This document shows positions 7,324-17,096 of a stretch of DNA of 64,000 nucleotides, one piece after another. Each line of letters begins with the position of its first letter. The first letter of the stretch is position 1. The translations under genes were made by a program, and so were the position numbers. This stretch comes from Maioricimonas rarisocia. Its GTDB lineage: Bacteria > Planctomycetota > Planctomycetia > Planctomycetales > Planctomycetaceae. The notes under the pieces were generated by a model. That model was given only the letters and a program-made list of their open reading frames with translations, was not told the DNA's origin and did not search any database. Where the stretch lies: positions 7,308,001 through 7,372,000 of the forward strand of contig NZ_CP036275.1 of assembly GCF_007747795.1 (NCBI RefSeq), read 5' to 3'.

Positions 7324-10188
7324 ATGTCTCTCGACACCATCGACGAAACACAGGACATCCCCGAGGAAGGTGCACCGCTTGTTCACGCCTGGGGTCTGAA
7401 GGTCAAGCAGGGCCCGGAACTGGCACTCAGAAGCCAGCTTCGCGAACTGGACGAGGATCTTACGGAACTCGAGAACCGCGCCGTTAGCTCCAAGGCCACA
7501 GACTCGATAAAGCGGGCAGAGAAACTCCGTAAGACGTATAAATCGCTGGAGAAGGACGTCGAGAAGAACATCTCGTCCAAGAAGGTGAAGGACGGCGAAA
7601 AGACGTCGAAGAAGATCTACGAATGCTATCTCGAAGTGGCCGCCGAGATGTACGTGCCGGCACGCGAGATGGGCCTGGCCAAAGCGCTCAGCAGCCTGAT
7701 CAGCCATCGGGGCAGCGACGACAAGTTCGTCAAGAAGTTCACCAAAGACGCGAAGAAGATCTCCAAGAAGGACAAGGCCAAAGACCGCTGCGACGCGTAC
7801 TTCGCACTTGAACGGGACGTTATCAAGATCGACCTGGTGTCTCGCGAAGACGAGAATCCCGGGTCGACCTGGCAGACGCATCTGGATTACGCAATCGACG
7901 ACGCAGAGCCATCGGGCCGCATCGTCGGTGGAATCAAGAAGGCGTTCAAGAAGGTCCCCGGCTTCCACGACAAGCCGATCCCCGAAGGTGAGTACGCCGC
8001 ACTCAAGAAGGCATTCGTCAACTGGTGCCGGAAGAAGGCCGAAGACATGTCCTTCGGTATCGAGAAGGACAAGCGGGACGAGTTCCTCAAGCAGGCAACG
8101 ATCAGCACCGGACGCATCGCCGACACGGTGTTCCACCCGTCCGAGATCCCGAAAAATCGCCAGGAGTCGGGTGCCCTGCTGATGAAGGCCAACACGCAGG
8201 CCCTCATCGTGCTGACCGACCTGAAGCGGGCGTACCCCCCCGACAAGACGCCGCAGGTGTTCGTCGGTGAAGACGGCAAGATTTCGATTATGAAGCCCGC
8301 CCCCAAAGTCGAGAGCCTGGTGCTGCAGGGTGGGGGCGGCAAGGGCATCGGCTATCCCCCCCTCTTCGAGGAGATGGAGAAGACCGGCATGCTCAAGGAG
8401 GTGGATCTGCTGGTCGGCACCTCAATCGGTGCGCTCAATGCCTCCTGCATGGCGTGTGGCGGCCGAACGAAGGATCAGCAGTCGATTCTCGAGCTCGGCC
8501 TGTTCTCGGAAGCCTGGGATTCGAAGAAGCTGAAGAAGAAGTATCCGGACGTCTCCTTCGGCAAAGGCTCTCTGGGAGGACTCGTCCCGACGTGCGCCGG
8601 TCAGATGGCCAAGATGGACGAGATGACGGCCCGTCTCGTCGCTGACGGAGTGAAGTCCTACACCAAAGATGGCCTCAAAGACACCCTCGTCGAAAAGCTG
8701 CGAGCCCTGGACGATGCCACGCTCGAACGGCTGGGCATGAAAGGGTACGACGACAGGAAACTCGAAGACGCTGCCCAGAAACTGGTCAACCGGGTCAAGA
8801 ACCAGGACTTCGGGACAGATGATCGTTCCGGACAGATGATCACGTTCCGGGACCTGGCGATCCTGCATCAGCTCGATCCGGGAAACTTCAAGGAACTGAC
8901 GATCACCGGCTGGGAAGGGGAAGGAGACGAAGGACACACCGTCTACTTCAACGCCAAAGACTTCCCCGACATGCCGGTCGCGATCGCCGCCCGCATCTCG
9001 ATGGGCCTCCCTGTCTTCTCGCCGGTCTACTGGAACGGCCGCGGACCGTTCTATGACGGTGGCCTCGGTTCGAATTCGCCGCTCGAGGCCGCCCCTGGAC
9101 TCGACAAGGTCTATTCGGAGAAGACCCCCCAGGAGCTTGAAACCGACCTCCAGGATCAGGATCCGCCGCTCGAACTGCAGAAAGCCATGGCGGGCACGAT
9201 GCTGATGACCTTTGACGAAGGCGGGGAAGCCCACAAGAAGCTGCACGGCGACACGCGATTCACGAAGACTCCCGCATTCGCTGAGAAAACCACACTTATG
9301 GGAGGGACCGGGTCCAGCGTGCTCGGCTTCAATACTCTTAGCCCCAACTATGACGATACGCTGCTGGATGACTCCAGTAAGGCGTACAACAGCGGTGTGA
9401 ATACCGTCCCGGTCTACCACGGCGGGCAGGGAACGATGTCGTTGGGACCGATGGGTGGTAACCAGGAAGCGAAAGACTATGCCGAGAACCTCTCCCGCAT
9501 GAAAGCCCTGGAGCACATCGAGTCACGGACGGACCAGGCGGTCATGATGTCCGTCGGCAGTGTCGACGAAGCGCTGCACGCGATGGATCCGTCCGAGATG
9601 CGTGCTCTCATCAAGCAGGGCAAGCCGGAGAAACCCGAAGCGCTGGTGGAGCTGTTCGAGAAGTGTCAGCAGTATGGCGTGATCGACGACGCGTTTCGGC
9701 AGGTGCAGGGCGGGGGAGATGCCTCCACGTTCCTCGAGATCCTCGCGAAATCGCCTCTGTGCGAATCATGCACATCCGACGTCGAACATCTGCGTGACCA
9801 GTACAACGTCTGCTTCGATGATCGCGTCACTCCGGAGGCCCTCCGCAAAGGTGCGCAGAATCTCGCCGACACGATCAAGAAGTGCCCGGCGTTTCTGCAA
9901 CAGATGTTGACGAAGGTCGTCCTGATCCCTGTTCAGCAGCTCGTCCGCGGGCTCTCTTCCGAAGAAGAGGACACCGGCACCGGCAGCAAGGGCAACCCCC
10001 GCAAGGCCGCCCAACTGCTCGGCATCGAAGAGCGCGAGGTCAACGTTCTGATGAACCTGCTCAACAGCAAAAAGCTGGCGAAGGATGGTTTCAATCAGGG
10101 CGACATCAACCGGGCCGCCAAAGAGATCAACCTCCGTCTCGAAGCCGAGGCGATCATGAAGGCCCTCGAAGAAGCGGGACTCATCTGA
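7324..10188 (+). CDS. Patatin-like phospholipase, candidate T6SS lipase effector
   Basis: A 954-residue protein. Residues 1-325 are a charged helical module rich in Lys, without recognised family. The patatin catalytic domain begins at SLVLQGGGGKGIGYP (oxyanion loop, residues 331-345), has the nucleophile elbow GTSIG with Ser367, and has the dyad Asp578 in FYDGGLGSN. This order and spacing are those of patatin/ExoU-type lipid acyl hydrolases, with an insertion between Ser and Asp. About 250 further residues after the domain are helical. There is no signal peptide, which fits export by an injection machine rather than Sec. The gene is 77 bases downstream of the previous one on the same strand. 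Patatin lipases are a known T6SS effector class; toxicity and delivery here are inferred. Confidence 0.88.
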   Translation: MSLDTIDETQDIPEEGAPLVHAWGLKVKQGPELALRSQLRELDEDLTELENRAVSSKATDSIKRAEKLRKTYKSLEKDVEKNISSKKVKDGEKTSKKIYECYLEVAAEMYVPAREMGLAKALSSLISHRGSDDKFVKKFTKDAKKISKKDKAKDRCDAYFALERDVIKIDLVSREDENPGSTWQTHLDYAIDDAEPSGRIVGGIKKAFKKVPGFHDKPIPEGEYAALKKAFVNWCRKKAEDMSFGIEKDKRDEFLKQATISTGRIADTVFHPSEIPKNRQESGALLMKANTQALIVLTDLKRAYPPDKTPQVFVGEDGKISIMKPAPKVESLVLQGGGGKGIGYPPLFEEMEKTGMLKEVDLLVGTSIGALNASCMACGGRTKDQQSILELGLFSEAWDSKKLKKKYPDVSFGKGSLGGLVPTCAGQMAKMDEMTARLVADGVKSYTKDGLKDTLVEKLRALDDATLERLGMKGYDDRKLEDAAQKLVNRVKNQDFGTDDRSGQMITFRDLAILHQLDPGNFKELTITGWEGEGDEGHTVYFNAKDFPDMPVAIAARISMGLPVFSPVYWNGRGPFYDGGLGSNSPLEAAPGLDKVYSEKTPQELETDLQDQDPPLELQKAMAGTMLMTFDEGGEAHKKLHGDTRFTKTPAFAEKTTLMGGTGSSVLGFNTLSPNYDDTLLDDSSKAYNSGVNTVPVYHGGQGTMSLGPMGGNQEAKDYAENLSRMKALEHIESRTDQAVMMSVGSVDEALHAMDPSEMRALIKQGKPEKPEALVELFEKCQQYGVIDDAFRQVQGGGDASTFLEILAKSPLCESCTSDVEHLRDQYNVCFDDRVTPEALRKGAQNLADTIKKCPAFLQQMLTKVVLIPVQQLVRGLSSEEEDTGTGSKGNPRKAAQLLGIEEREVNVLMNLLNSKKLAKDGFNQGDINRAAKEINLRLEAEAIMKALEEAGLI

Positions 10189-10431
10189 GTCTGTTCACAC
10201 TCACCGCGGCGGCGGCCGCGAGCACCTTCGTGCCCGCGGTCGTCGCCGGAATCTGAACACAGTTCACCATTTCTTACATTCTTGTTCGGGCCAGAAACTG
10301 GATCGGGCAGCCGAAAACGACGGGCCACAAGGTTTGCGTCGCTTCCGGACTGCATCGCCGGTCGTTTGGCCCGCCGCTTTGTGCTGCCATCCGACCGCAC
10401 AGTATCGACACTTGTGATCGGAGCAGCAGAG

Positions 10432-11553
10432 ATGGACAAGAAGAAAGATCTCAAGGACATTAAGGTCGGCGGACCGGCCTTCAAGTCGGACTGGTGGAAC
10501 AAACGCTGCTCTTCCAAGTGCAAGAAAGAAGGCGTCGACAAGGCCCTCGATGCCTGGTCCGACTTCTGCAAGGACCCCGAGAAGTTCGAGGAGTCCGACG
10601 AACTTGGCAAGGCCAAAATGGCATGCAACGGCCTGCGAACCGCCCTCGGCAAGGCCAAAAGCAAGTGCGGCAAACTGCAGGGAGACACCAAGGCGGCCAT
10701 CGAGAAGTACCTCGATGTTATCGGCGGCTACGAAAAGGACCTCGCCGCGAAAGAGAAAGAGTTCGAGGCGGACGAAGCCGAGGCGAAGAATCTCGTCAAG
10801 GCCCTCAAGCAGACGCGCCAGCGGCAGATGTTCTACGGTCTGGTCCGCAAGGGAAAAGAAGGCCGGCTGTTCGTCAGCAAGAAGCAGCAGCCGATTAAAC
10901 GCCTCGCCCGCAAGGCCAAGTCGACCGAGATCAAGGGAGCGATCATCTTTCTCGGCGTCTGCGACTTCGCCGAAGGCAAGCTCCGTTTTCACTTCGAAGA
11001 GAAGCCGCCCAACCTCAAGCCGGTCCTGCGGACGCTGCTGGCCGATGCCGGGATGAAGCCGGCGATCTTCGTCAACGGCGAAGAGATCTCGTATCCGGAA
11101 GATGAAACCGATCTGCCGGACGAAGCTCTAGAAGCGGTCGGCGGATTCTTCTCCGGCGTCGAACGGCAGCAGGTCGAAGAGGTGCGTTCGAGCCTCGAAC
11201 AGCAACGAGTGGCCGCCATCAAGGGAGTGTCACAGTTGCAGAACGAGCTGCTGTCGACCGGCGATCACCGGGCTACCCAGATCGCCGACATCATCAAGCA
11301 GTTGGCGCTCAACTTTCCCACGGCTCTGGAGACGCTGCTCGCCGACCTCAGAGACGCCATCGACGCCGAAGACGACGACCAGACGGAAATGCTCAAGGGG
11401 GGCATCCAGATGGCCGCAGCCCAATGGGCCACCTTCCTGAGCTCCAATGCCGACTCGGTAGCCGGCTGCGAGAACAACCCGTGGGGCGTGAAGATCGAGA
11501 TTGTCGGCCCGGTGCGGTCGTCCCTGCAGGAAGCGGTCAAGCTGGCTTCCTGA
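10432..11553 (+). CDS. Putative T6SS-associated cargo protein, shared-domain family member 2
   Basis: A 373-residue protein if started at the ATG at 10432 (MDKKKDLKDIK), with a GGAG about 10 bases upstream; the upstream in-frame extension looks untranslated. Residues 1-125 form a Lys/Glu-rich coiled coil that resembles the N-terminus of the protein at 19156 (LDAWSDFCKDPEKFEE here, LKAWRKICPEDPTDIE there). Residues about 131-218 are the shared domain (MFYGLVRKGKEGRLFVSKKQ ... GKLRFHFEEKPPNLKPVLRT). The C-terminal 150 residues are helical. No enzymatic motif is visible. Context suggests an effector, effector carrier or chaperone-like protein, but this is inference. Confidence 0.7.
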   Translation: MDKKKDLKDIKVGGPAFKSDWWNKRCSSKCKKEGVDKALDAWSDFCKDPEKFEESDELGKAKMACNGLRTALGKAKSKCGKLQGDTKAAIEKYLDVIGGYEKDLAAKEKEFEADEAEAKNLVKALKQTRQRQMFYGLVRKGKEGRLFVSKKQQPIKRLARKAKSTEIKGAIIFLGVCDFAEGKLRFHFEEKPPNLKPVLRTLLADAGMKPAIFVNGEEISYPEDETDLPDEALEAVGGFFSGVERQQVEEVRSSLEQQRVAAIKGVSQLQNELLSTGDHRATQIADIIKQLALNFPTALETLLADLRDAIDAEDDDQTEMLKGGIQMAAAQWATFLSSNADSVAGCENNPWGVKIEIVGPVRSSLQEAVKLAS

Positions 11554-11617
11554 ACGGACATTTGACGGACGACAGGACACGAGTCCCCGAACAGACCACG
11601 ACGCAGGAGACGTGACG

Positions 11618-14600
11618 ATGGCGACCGATACACCAACGAAAGAAGACGTTTCTCTTCCCAAAGGTTTCGAGCAGTGGGCGCTTAAGTACTTCGGCCAGGT
11701 CGGCGGGGGCATCACCGACGAAGTGACCGAGTCTGTCGGAGAGTTCTTCGAATCTGTCGACGAGATGCTCGAGAAGGAACTGACGACCGAAGAACGTGAA
11801 GAGCGGTCCCTCTACGAGGCCTCCCGGGAACTCGAGGAGCTCGTTGAACTGCGGTCGATGACGCCTGAAGACGTCGAGCACGAGGAATCGGCCCGCCAGA
11901 AAGAGATCTACGAGAAGATTCGCAGCAGCAAGCGGAAAGGGGAAGACCTGACCGTCGACGGGCGGTTCGAGAATGCGAAGAAGCACGCTCCGCTGACCGA
12001 ACCACTCACCTCCGGGTTGAGTTCGGTCGAGAAGCTGGCCTCGGAAGGGAAGTACGGCGCCGCCGTCAACATGCTGCGGTCACTGATCGACCTGGTCCAC
12101 TTCGAACGCAACGCGATCCGTGCCGACTTCTACAAGCTGTACGACCGGGTCGAATACAGCCACGAGCGAATCGAGCGCGACGGCAGGATGTCCGACGAGT
12201 TCGAGTACCAGGACATCGTGCTGCAGCACCTGGACGAATGGAAGCTTGCTGAGGCGGTTGAGGAAGTCAAGAAGTTCGAATCGGGCATCGGCGCGCCGAG
12301 CATTGCCAAAGCGAAGGCCCCGACAAGCTTCGACGAGCTCGGGCAGATCGAGGAACGATACAAGGTCGGACCGGAGATCTCCTCCAGCAGCGAGGAACTG
12401 AGAAAGAAGGCGCAGAGAAATCGCGACAAGACGGCCCGCTTCGCGCGGAACACGGAAATGTCCCGCAGTGCGGCTACACGGATCGTCAACGAGCATGGCG
12501 AACTGATGCTCGACATCGGGGATCTGGCCGAGTTCCCGTTCTTCGTCGAGACCGAGGATCGTCTCCCGACCGTTCTTTCGGAAGTCTCCGACAGCGATCA
12601 CAGCGAGCTGCCGCAGTCCGTCCACATGATTCAGGTCATGACGCGGATCGGCAACGATGAGAGCCTGCAGAAGGCCATCCAGAAGATCGAGAAGCCTGAC
12701 GACGATTCGCCAGCCGCGCGGATGATCCGGGCCACTCTCGGCCTGCCCGGCGACGCGAAACTGACCGACGCCCATGCCCGGCAGGCGGTCGTCTGCGCGA
12801 TGATGAGCCAGCTCCGTCAGGGGTCGGTCGGCTCATGTTTCGCCACGGCCACTGCCGTCGAAGTGCAGATGAGCAAGCCGGAGATCTTCGTCCGGGACAT
12901 GACGCAGCTGTTCAAGGAAGGGAAAATCAGCCGGAAAGTGAAGGTCGACGGGACTTCGAAAACGATCGAGATCCCGATCAACGAGAACATTCTGGCCGCT
13001 TCGACGTATCAGCAACCGGTCAAGTTCAGCGGCGCGCCACATGAGACGCCGGGCATCTCGACCGCCCTCGATTCACTCAAGGTTCCGGACGAGGACCGCA
13101 AGAAGGTTGTCGATGCCGCACTGCTGAAGCTGACCGGCGTCAACGCGGCACTGGAGAAGCTTCCTTCCAGCGTCACTGCCGAACAGAGGCAGGAACTGGC
13201 GGCAAAGATCCTCGAAAGCGTCCGCAGCCAGCCCGAAGACATTGCCGGGGCGGTCAACGCCGAAATCACCAAGTTCATGACGTCCAGCGGCCTGGGCGAA
13301 GAGGATGTCCGCGAAGCGAAGGAGACGCTGGCCGGCAAGAAGTTCACCTACTCGCCCGAGCATCTGCTGGGGCAGATCGTACTGGACCAGGGAGCGAGCA
13401 ATCCGAAAGAAGCTCTCGCGTCCATGAAGGACGCCTACCTTGGTCAGGAAGAGAACCGGCTGATCCGGGCGTGGGAATACAGCATCGCCTCGATGGTCGA
13501 GGAGAGCAACAAGCCTCTTGGCAAGCGGCTTCTCGGCGGGCTGAATGACGCGGTCAACGATCTGAAGATGGACGTTTACATCGAGTTCATCCTGAACTCG
13601 GACATCGACAAGGCGACACGTGCAGAAACGATTTGCGACCGGATTGCCGTCGAGTTCGACCGGTTGGTGAAAGACCAGATCAAAACCAGCTACGACCCCT
13701 CCGTCGTGCATGCCGGTGTCTCGTCCGACGGCAGTTCGAGCTACGGCGGGTACAGCCTGTACGACGGCGACAAGAAAATCGAAGACCGCGGAACGTACGT
13801 TGCTGCACTCAAGCGGCTGATGCAGCAGGCCCGCGACAATCTTTACGATTCCGCCGACGACCCCGAGAAGAGCGACTCGCTGGAAGTCCTCGCCGAACTG
13901 CAGAAGCGGATCGACGACGACGGATTCCTCAACAATGTCATGAGCAAGTCGCAGCAGACGAGCGGCGACAAACCGACTGCCCCGTGGTCATACCAGGCGG
14001 GCGGCTTCACCGATTCGCTGCTGCAGATGTACCACGGCCGCGAGACGCCGCTGAAGATGAAGGGGAGCGACAAGTGGCCCAGCGCGACGAGCCCGACGCC
14101 GGTCGAATCGGCCGACAAGCTGTTTTCGTTTCTCGTCGACACGGTGGGGGGCATTCCGGGCATTGCCGATTTGCTCAAGGAGAATCCCGGTTCTCTCGAC
14201 CGGGCGGGTATCCCCGTCGACACGACCGGGCTGCACGCCTTCACGCTCAAGCCGGGCTCGAAGATCCTCAAGGAAGCGATCGTCGGCGGCAAGGACGGCA
14301 GCACGGCACTGACGGAGTTCAAGACGGCGGAGAAGCAGAAGTACGAGAAGGCGCAGAAGGAAACGCTGCTGACCGACGAACTGAAGGAGATTCTGCTCAA
14401 GCAGTCTCTGGACTCCAGCGACTACAAAACGAACAAGGCTCATTATGTCACGGAAATCGACAAGCTGCTGCCGACAGATCGCGAGCCAACCGTTGAAGAC
14501 TTTGCCAAGGCAGTTACGCAGGTTTACGCTGCAGAGGGACACGGATCCTGGTCCAAGCGTCGTACGGGCGAAGCTCTGGTTCGAAATCTGGTCCCGCCTG

Positions 14601-15370
14601 TTCCGAAAGACGACCTGAGTGACCGGCTCGACGTGCTGCTCAAGCGGCTCAAGGTCCACAAGTCCTTCCGGGCCGAGGTGAAGGAAGAGGCGGTCAAGGC
14701 CCTGGGAGATCACGACAACTTCTCGATGAGCCTGATCGCCACCAAAGTCACCGAGGCGCTCGACACGGTCAAGGGGAAGCACGGCGGCGAGGAAGGCGAA
14801 GAGTCCCTCACCGTCGACAGCGAGAAGATGTACGGCGAAATTCGGGCCACCGACGGCCCGATGGGTGCCGTCATTGCCGACACGAACTGGGGTGATGGCG
14901 ATCACCTCAACCTGTTCTCTGTCGTCGTCAATCCTCTGACGGACTCGGTCGAGATGTGGGTCATGAACGAGGACGGCACCGGTTCCAGCAAGATGGACCA
15001 GGACAAATGGATCAAGAACACGACCTGGCGCGTGTTCGACGATCCGACGGAGTACGGCGGAGTGATCGACGCCCCCGCCCGGTTCCGGACAGTCCACAAG
15101 CAGGCCTTGAGCCAGTTCGCCGCACTGCGGGAGAAGGTCGCCGGCTCGAGCAGTGCAAACAAGGAGGCGGCACTGCGCAAAATCGACGAACTCGTGAAGG
15201 CGATGAAGGGGCTCGAGGATGTCAGCAGCCGGGAGGACGTGCCACGGATCGAGCAGTTCCTGAAGGATCACAAGGTGATGCTTGACATGCTTGACAAGGC
15301 CAAGGCCATACTGGGCGTCGAAGTCGCGGCGGGCAAGCTGTTTGAGGACGCCATCAAGACCTGGAGCTGA
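11618..15370 (+). CDS. 1250-residue protein with a papain/calpain-like cysteine motif
   Basis: The start is the ATG at 11618 with CAGGAG upstream; the frame extends 39 codons further but overlaps the preceding gene. Residues 1-350 are helical and charged. The segment RQGSVGSCFATATA places Cys407 in a setting like the nucleophile of clan CA peptidases (calpain QGxxGxCW, papain GSCW). Near the C-terminus, IADTNWGDGDHLNLFSVVV supplies His1096 and a following strand with Asn1117 in VMNEDG. The order Cys-His-Asn fits a papain-type fold, but the Cys-His distance of about 690 residues would need a very large insertion. There is no signal peptide. Large size, composition and location point to a secreted toxin; the protease call is tentative. 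Confidence 0.72.
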   Translation: MATDTPTKEDVSLPKGFEQWALKYFGQVGGGITDEVTESVGEFFESVDEMLEKELTTEEREERSLYEASRELEELVELRSMTPEDVEHEESARQKEIYEKIRSSKRKGEDLTVDGRFENAKKHAPLTEPLTSGLSSVEKLASEGKYGAAVNMLRSLIDLVHFERNAIRADFYKLYDRVEYSHERIERDGRMSDEFEYQDIVLQHLDEWKLAEAVEEVKKFESGIGAPSIAKAKAPTSFDELGQIEERYKVGPEISSSSEELRKKAQRNRDKTARFARNTEMSRSAATRIVNEHGELMLDIGDLAEFPFFVETEDRLPTVLSEVSDSDHSELPQSVHMIQVMTRIGNDESLQKAIQKIEKPDDDSPAARMIRATLGLPGDAKLTDAHARQAVVCAMMSQLRQGSVGSCFATATAVEVQMSKPEIFVRDMTQLFKEGKISRKVKVDGTSKTIEIPINENILAASTYQQPVKFSGAPHETPGISTALDSLKVPDEDRKKVVDAALLKLTGVNAALEKLPSSVTAEQRQELAAKILESVRSQPEDIAGAVNAEITKFMTSSGLGEEDVREAKETLAGKKFTYSPEHLLGQIVLDQGASNPKEALASMKDAYLGQEENRLIRAWEYSIASMVEESNKPLGKRLLGGLNDAVNDLKMDVYIEFILNSDIDKATRAETICDRIAVEFDRLVKDQIKTSYDPSVVHAGVSSDGSSSYGGYSLYDGDKKIEDRGTYVAALKRLMQQARDNLYDSADDPEKSDSLEVLAELQKRIDDDGFLNNVMSKSQQTSGDKPTAPWSYQAGGFTDSLLQMYHGRETPLKMKGSDKWPSATSPTPVESADKLFSFLVDTVGGIPGIADLLKENPGSLDRAGIPVDTTGLHAFTLKPGSKILKEAIVGGKDGSTALTEFKTAEKQKYEKAQKETLLTDELKEILLKQSLDSSDYKTNKAHYVTEIDKLLPTDREPTVEDFAKAVTQVYAAEGHGSWSKRRTGEALVRNLVPPVPKDDLSDRLDVLLKRLKVHKSFRAEVKEEAVKALGDHDNFSMSLIATKVTEALDTVKGKHGGEEGEESLTVDSEKMYGEIRATDGPMGAVIADTNWGDGDHLNLFSVVVNPLTDSVEMWVMNEDGTGSSKMDQDKWIKNTTWRVFDDPTEYGGVIDAPARFRTVHKQALSQFAALREKVAGSSSANKEAALRKIDELVKAMKGLEDVSSREDVPRIEQFLKDHKVMLDMLDKAKAILGVEVAAGKLFEDAIKTWS

Positions 15371-15435
15371 TCGCCGGACAGTCGCAAAGCGAATCCTGAG
15401 AACAACGGACCAGCCCCATACCGAGGAGACTCACG

Positions 15436-16944
15436 ATGAATATCACCGAAGAGGAATATATCGACATGCTGGCCGGCTACGACTCGGGGGGCGAAGGGAC
15501 CTCCGACCTCCAGGTGACGGCACGGACACGGCGGCGACGAGGCGCGATGATTGTCCAGCCGGAGGAACTTACAGAAGAGATCATCGAAGAGATCTCTGAA
15601 GAGCCCGATCCCAAGGAACTGGCCGGCACATTGCTGGATTTCAAGTCGTCGATCAACACGAAGAAGCTGAAGGTCAAGGCACCGCTCAGCAAGCATACGC
15701 ACCACAACCAGGGCTATATCGAAGACGTTCTGGAACCGATCAGCGATGTCTCGATGGTGCTGGCCAGCATTAGCGACAAGGGGACGGCGACGTTCAGCCA
15801 GATCAAGTCGCTGCTGTCGCTCAACGACAAACTTGCGGGAAAAGAAGAGGAGTACAGCGGCAAGAAGAGTGGGAAGATCCTCAAAAAGTCCAAGAAAGGG
15901 ACGCAGGACAAGGTCGACGAGATCCATGGCTATCGCGAGAAAGTCGACGAACTGGTTGCCAGTGTGGGGCGAGGAATGGTCGCCAGCCTGGCCGACAAGA
16001 TGCCTCCCACCGACGAAGAAGACAAGAAGGAAGCCCTGGCTCTGATCGACTTTCTGGCCACCGGCAGCGACCAGGCGGTGTCGTCGCTGATTGTCGGAGC
16101 CTGCCCGAATCCGCAGCGACTGGCCGAGATCCTGGCGGTCTGTCCTGGTCAGACGCTGACTCCACTGGCCGAGAAGCTGATCAAGGTCTGCGTCGACATG
16201 CCGGACTACGTTCAGGTCATCATCGAAGAGAGCCTGCATCTCTCCGCCCCGAAAGAGTCGACTCAATCGTACTTCCGCAGTGGCAGCGTCGGCATGAACC
16301 TGATCATGGTGCAGAAGAAGGCCGGCCCGATCTCCGACTACCTGGAGACGATTGGCGGCGATGTGCAGAAGCTGATCGCCAACTCTTCCAAGCGTCTGGA
16401 AGTCGACCCCTCGAAGAGAATCGAACCTCCTCGGCGTGAGCACCTGCAACCCGGCACTGAAGAGGATGCACCTGTTCCTACTCAGACGCTCGAACCCGAA
16501 GTCGAACCGGATGAACATCTCGACGTCGTCATCGCGACGTACCAGAAGCTGGCACAGTCGGTCCTCAAGAAACTGGACGTCGATGCAATTCCCGACCCGA
16601 TCTGCCGATGTGCCAGGATTCTGTACGACGGTTTCGTCACCAAGACGCAGGACAAGGCGGGCGCCCGGGAGAAGGTCAGCTCGTTCCTGTTCATTCGGTA
16701 CATCAGTCCGTTGTTCAACGCGGACCTGATCACCAGCCCTCCAGGCGGGAAGAAGCTGTCTCCGGACCAGCAGCGCATCGGCATCGTGCTCGGTAAAGTC
16801 CTCCAGAACATCGGCAACCAGAAACACTTCACAAGCAAGGAAGCCTTCATGAAGCCGTTCAACTCGCTCGTCGACGAATATGCCGACGCGATTGACGGTT
16901 TGGCCACCGATGTGCTGAAGCGAGCCGGCGTCCAGGATCCGTGA
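15436..16944 (+). CDS. RasGAP-domain protein 1, candidate T6SS effector
   Basis: A 502-residue protein; ATG with GAGGAG upstream. The N-terminus (EEYIDMLAGYDSGGEGTS) is shared with the next gene and is followed by a basic/helical region. Residues about 195-497 follow the eukaryotic RasGAP layout. SYFRSGSVGMNL (residues 278-289) aligns with the arginine-finger loop LFRxxSLATK, putting Arg281 at the catalytic finger. DYLETIGGDVQKLI matches the helix after it. KVSSFLFIRYISPLF (residues 413-427) matches the FLR signature FLFLRFxxPAI with Arg421. The segment QQRIGIVLGKVLQNIGNQKHFTS..AFMKPFN matches the region that in RasGAPs reads LxLIAKxLQNLANxxxFxxKExYM. A Pro/Glu-rich insert (about 320-360) splits the domain. 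It would stimulate GTP hydrolysis by Ras-like GTPases; target and secretion are inferred. Confidence 0.8.
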   Translation: MNITEEEYIDMLAGYDSGGEGTSDLQVTARTRRRRGAMIVQPEELTEEIIEEISEEPDPKELAGTLLDFKSSINTKKLKVKAPLSKHTHHNQGYIEDVLEPISDVSMVLASISDKGTATFSQIKSLLSLNDKLAGKEEEYSGKKSGKILKKSKKGTQDKVDEIHGYREKVDELVASVGRGMVASLADKMPPTDEEDKKEALALIDFLATGSDQAVSSLIVGACPNPQRLAEILAVCPGQTLTPLAEKLIKVCVDMPDYVQVIIEESLHLSAPKESTQSYFRSGSVGMNLIMVQKKAGPISDYLETIGGDVQKLIANSSKRLEVDPSKRIEPPRREHLQPGTEEDAPVPTQTLEPEVEPDEHLDVVIATYQKLAQSVLKKLDVDAIPDPICRCARILYDGFVTKTQDKAGAREKVSSFLFIRYISPLFNADLITSPPGGKKLSPDQQRIGIVLGKVLQNIGNQKHFTSKEAFMKPFNSLVDEYADAIDGLATDVLKRAGVQDP

Positions 16945-17096
16945 GCGGTTGCCGTTCCAGGCAGCAGAGACCGGGGTCGAGTATCCCTATCCACAAGCTT
17001 TCCAAAGACGCGGTCGCGGCAGACGTCGAATCGCGCGGGCCGTATCGGCGCGGGCACTGACTATCCGAACCTGGCCCGAACAGGAGGAGCTGTGCG

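Noticed and set aside
10178-10191. GACTCATCTGAGTC palindrome over the patatin stop codon
   Set aside because: Six-base arms and two-base loop within coding sequence; no T tract, probably chance.
10200-10225. GC-rich hairpin (CGCGG..CCGCG) after the patatin gene as a terminator
   Set aside because: Small arms, GC-repeat composition and no T tract.
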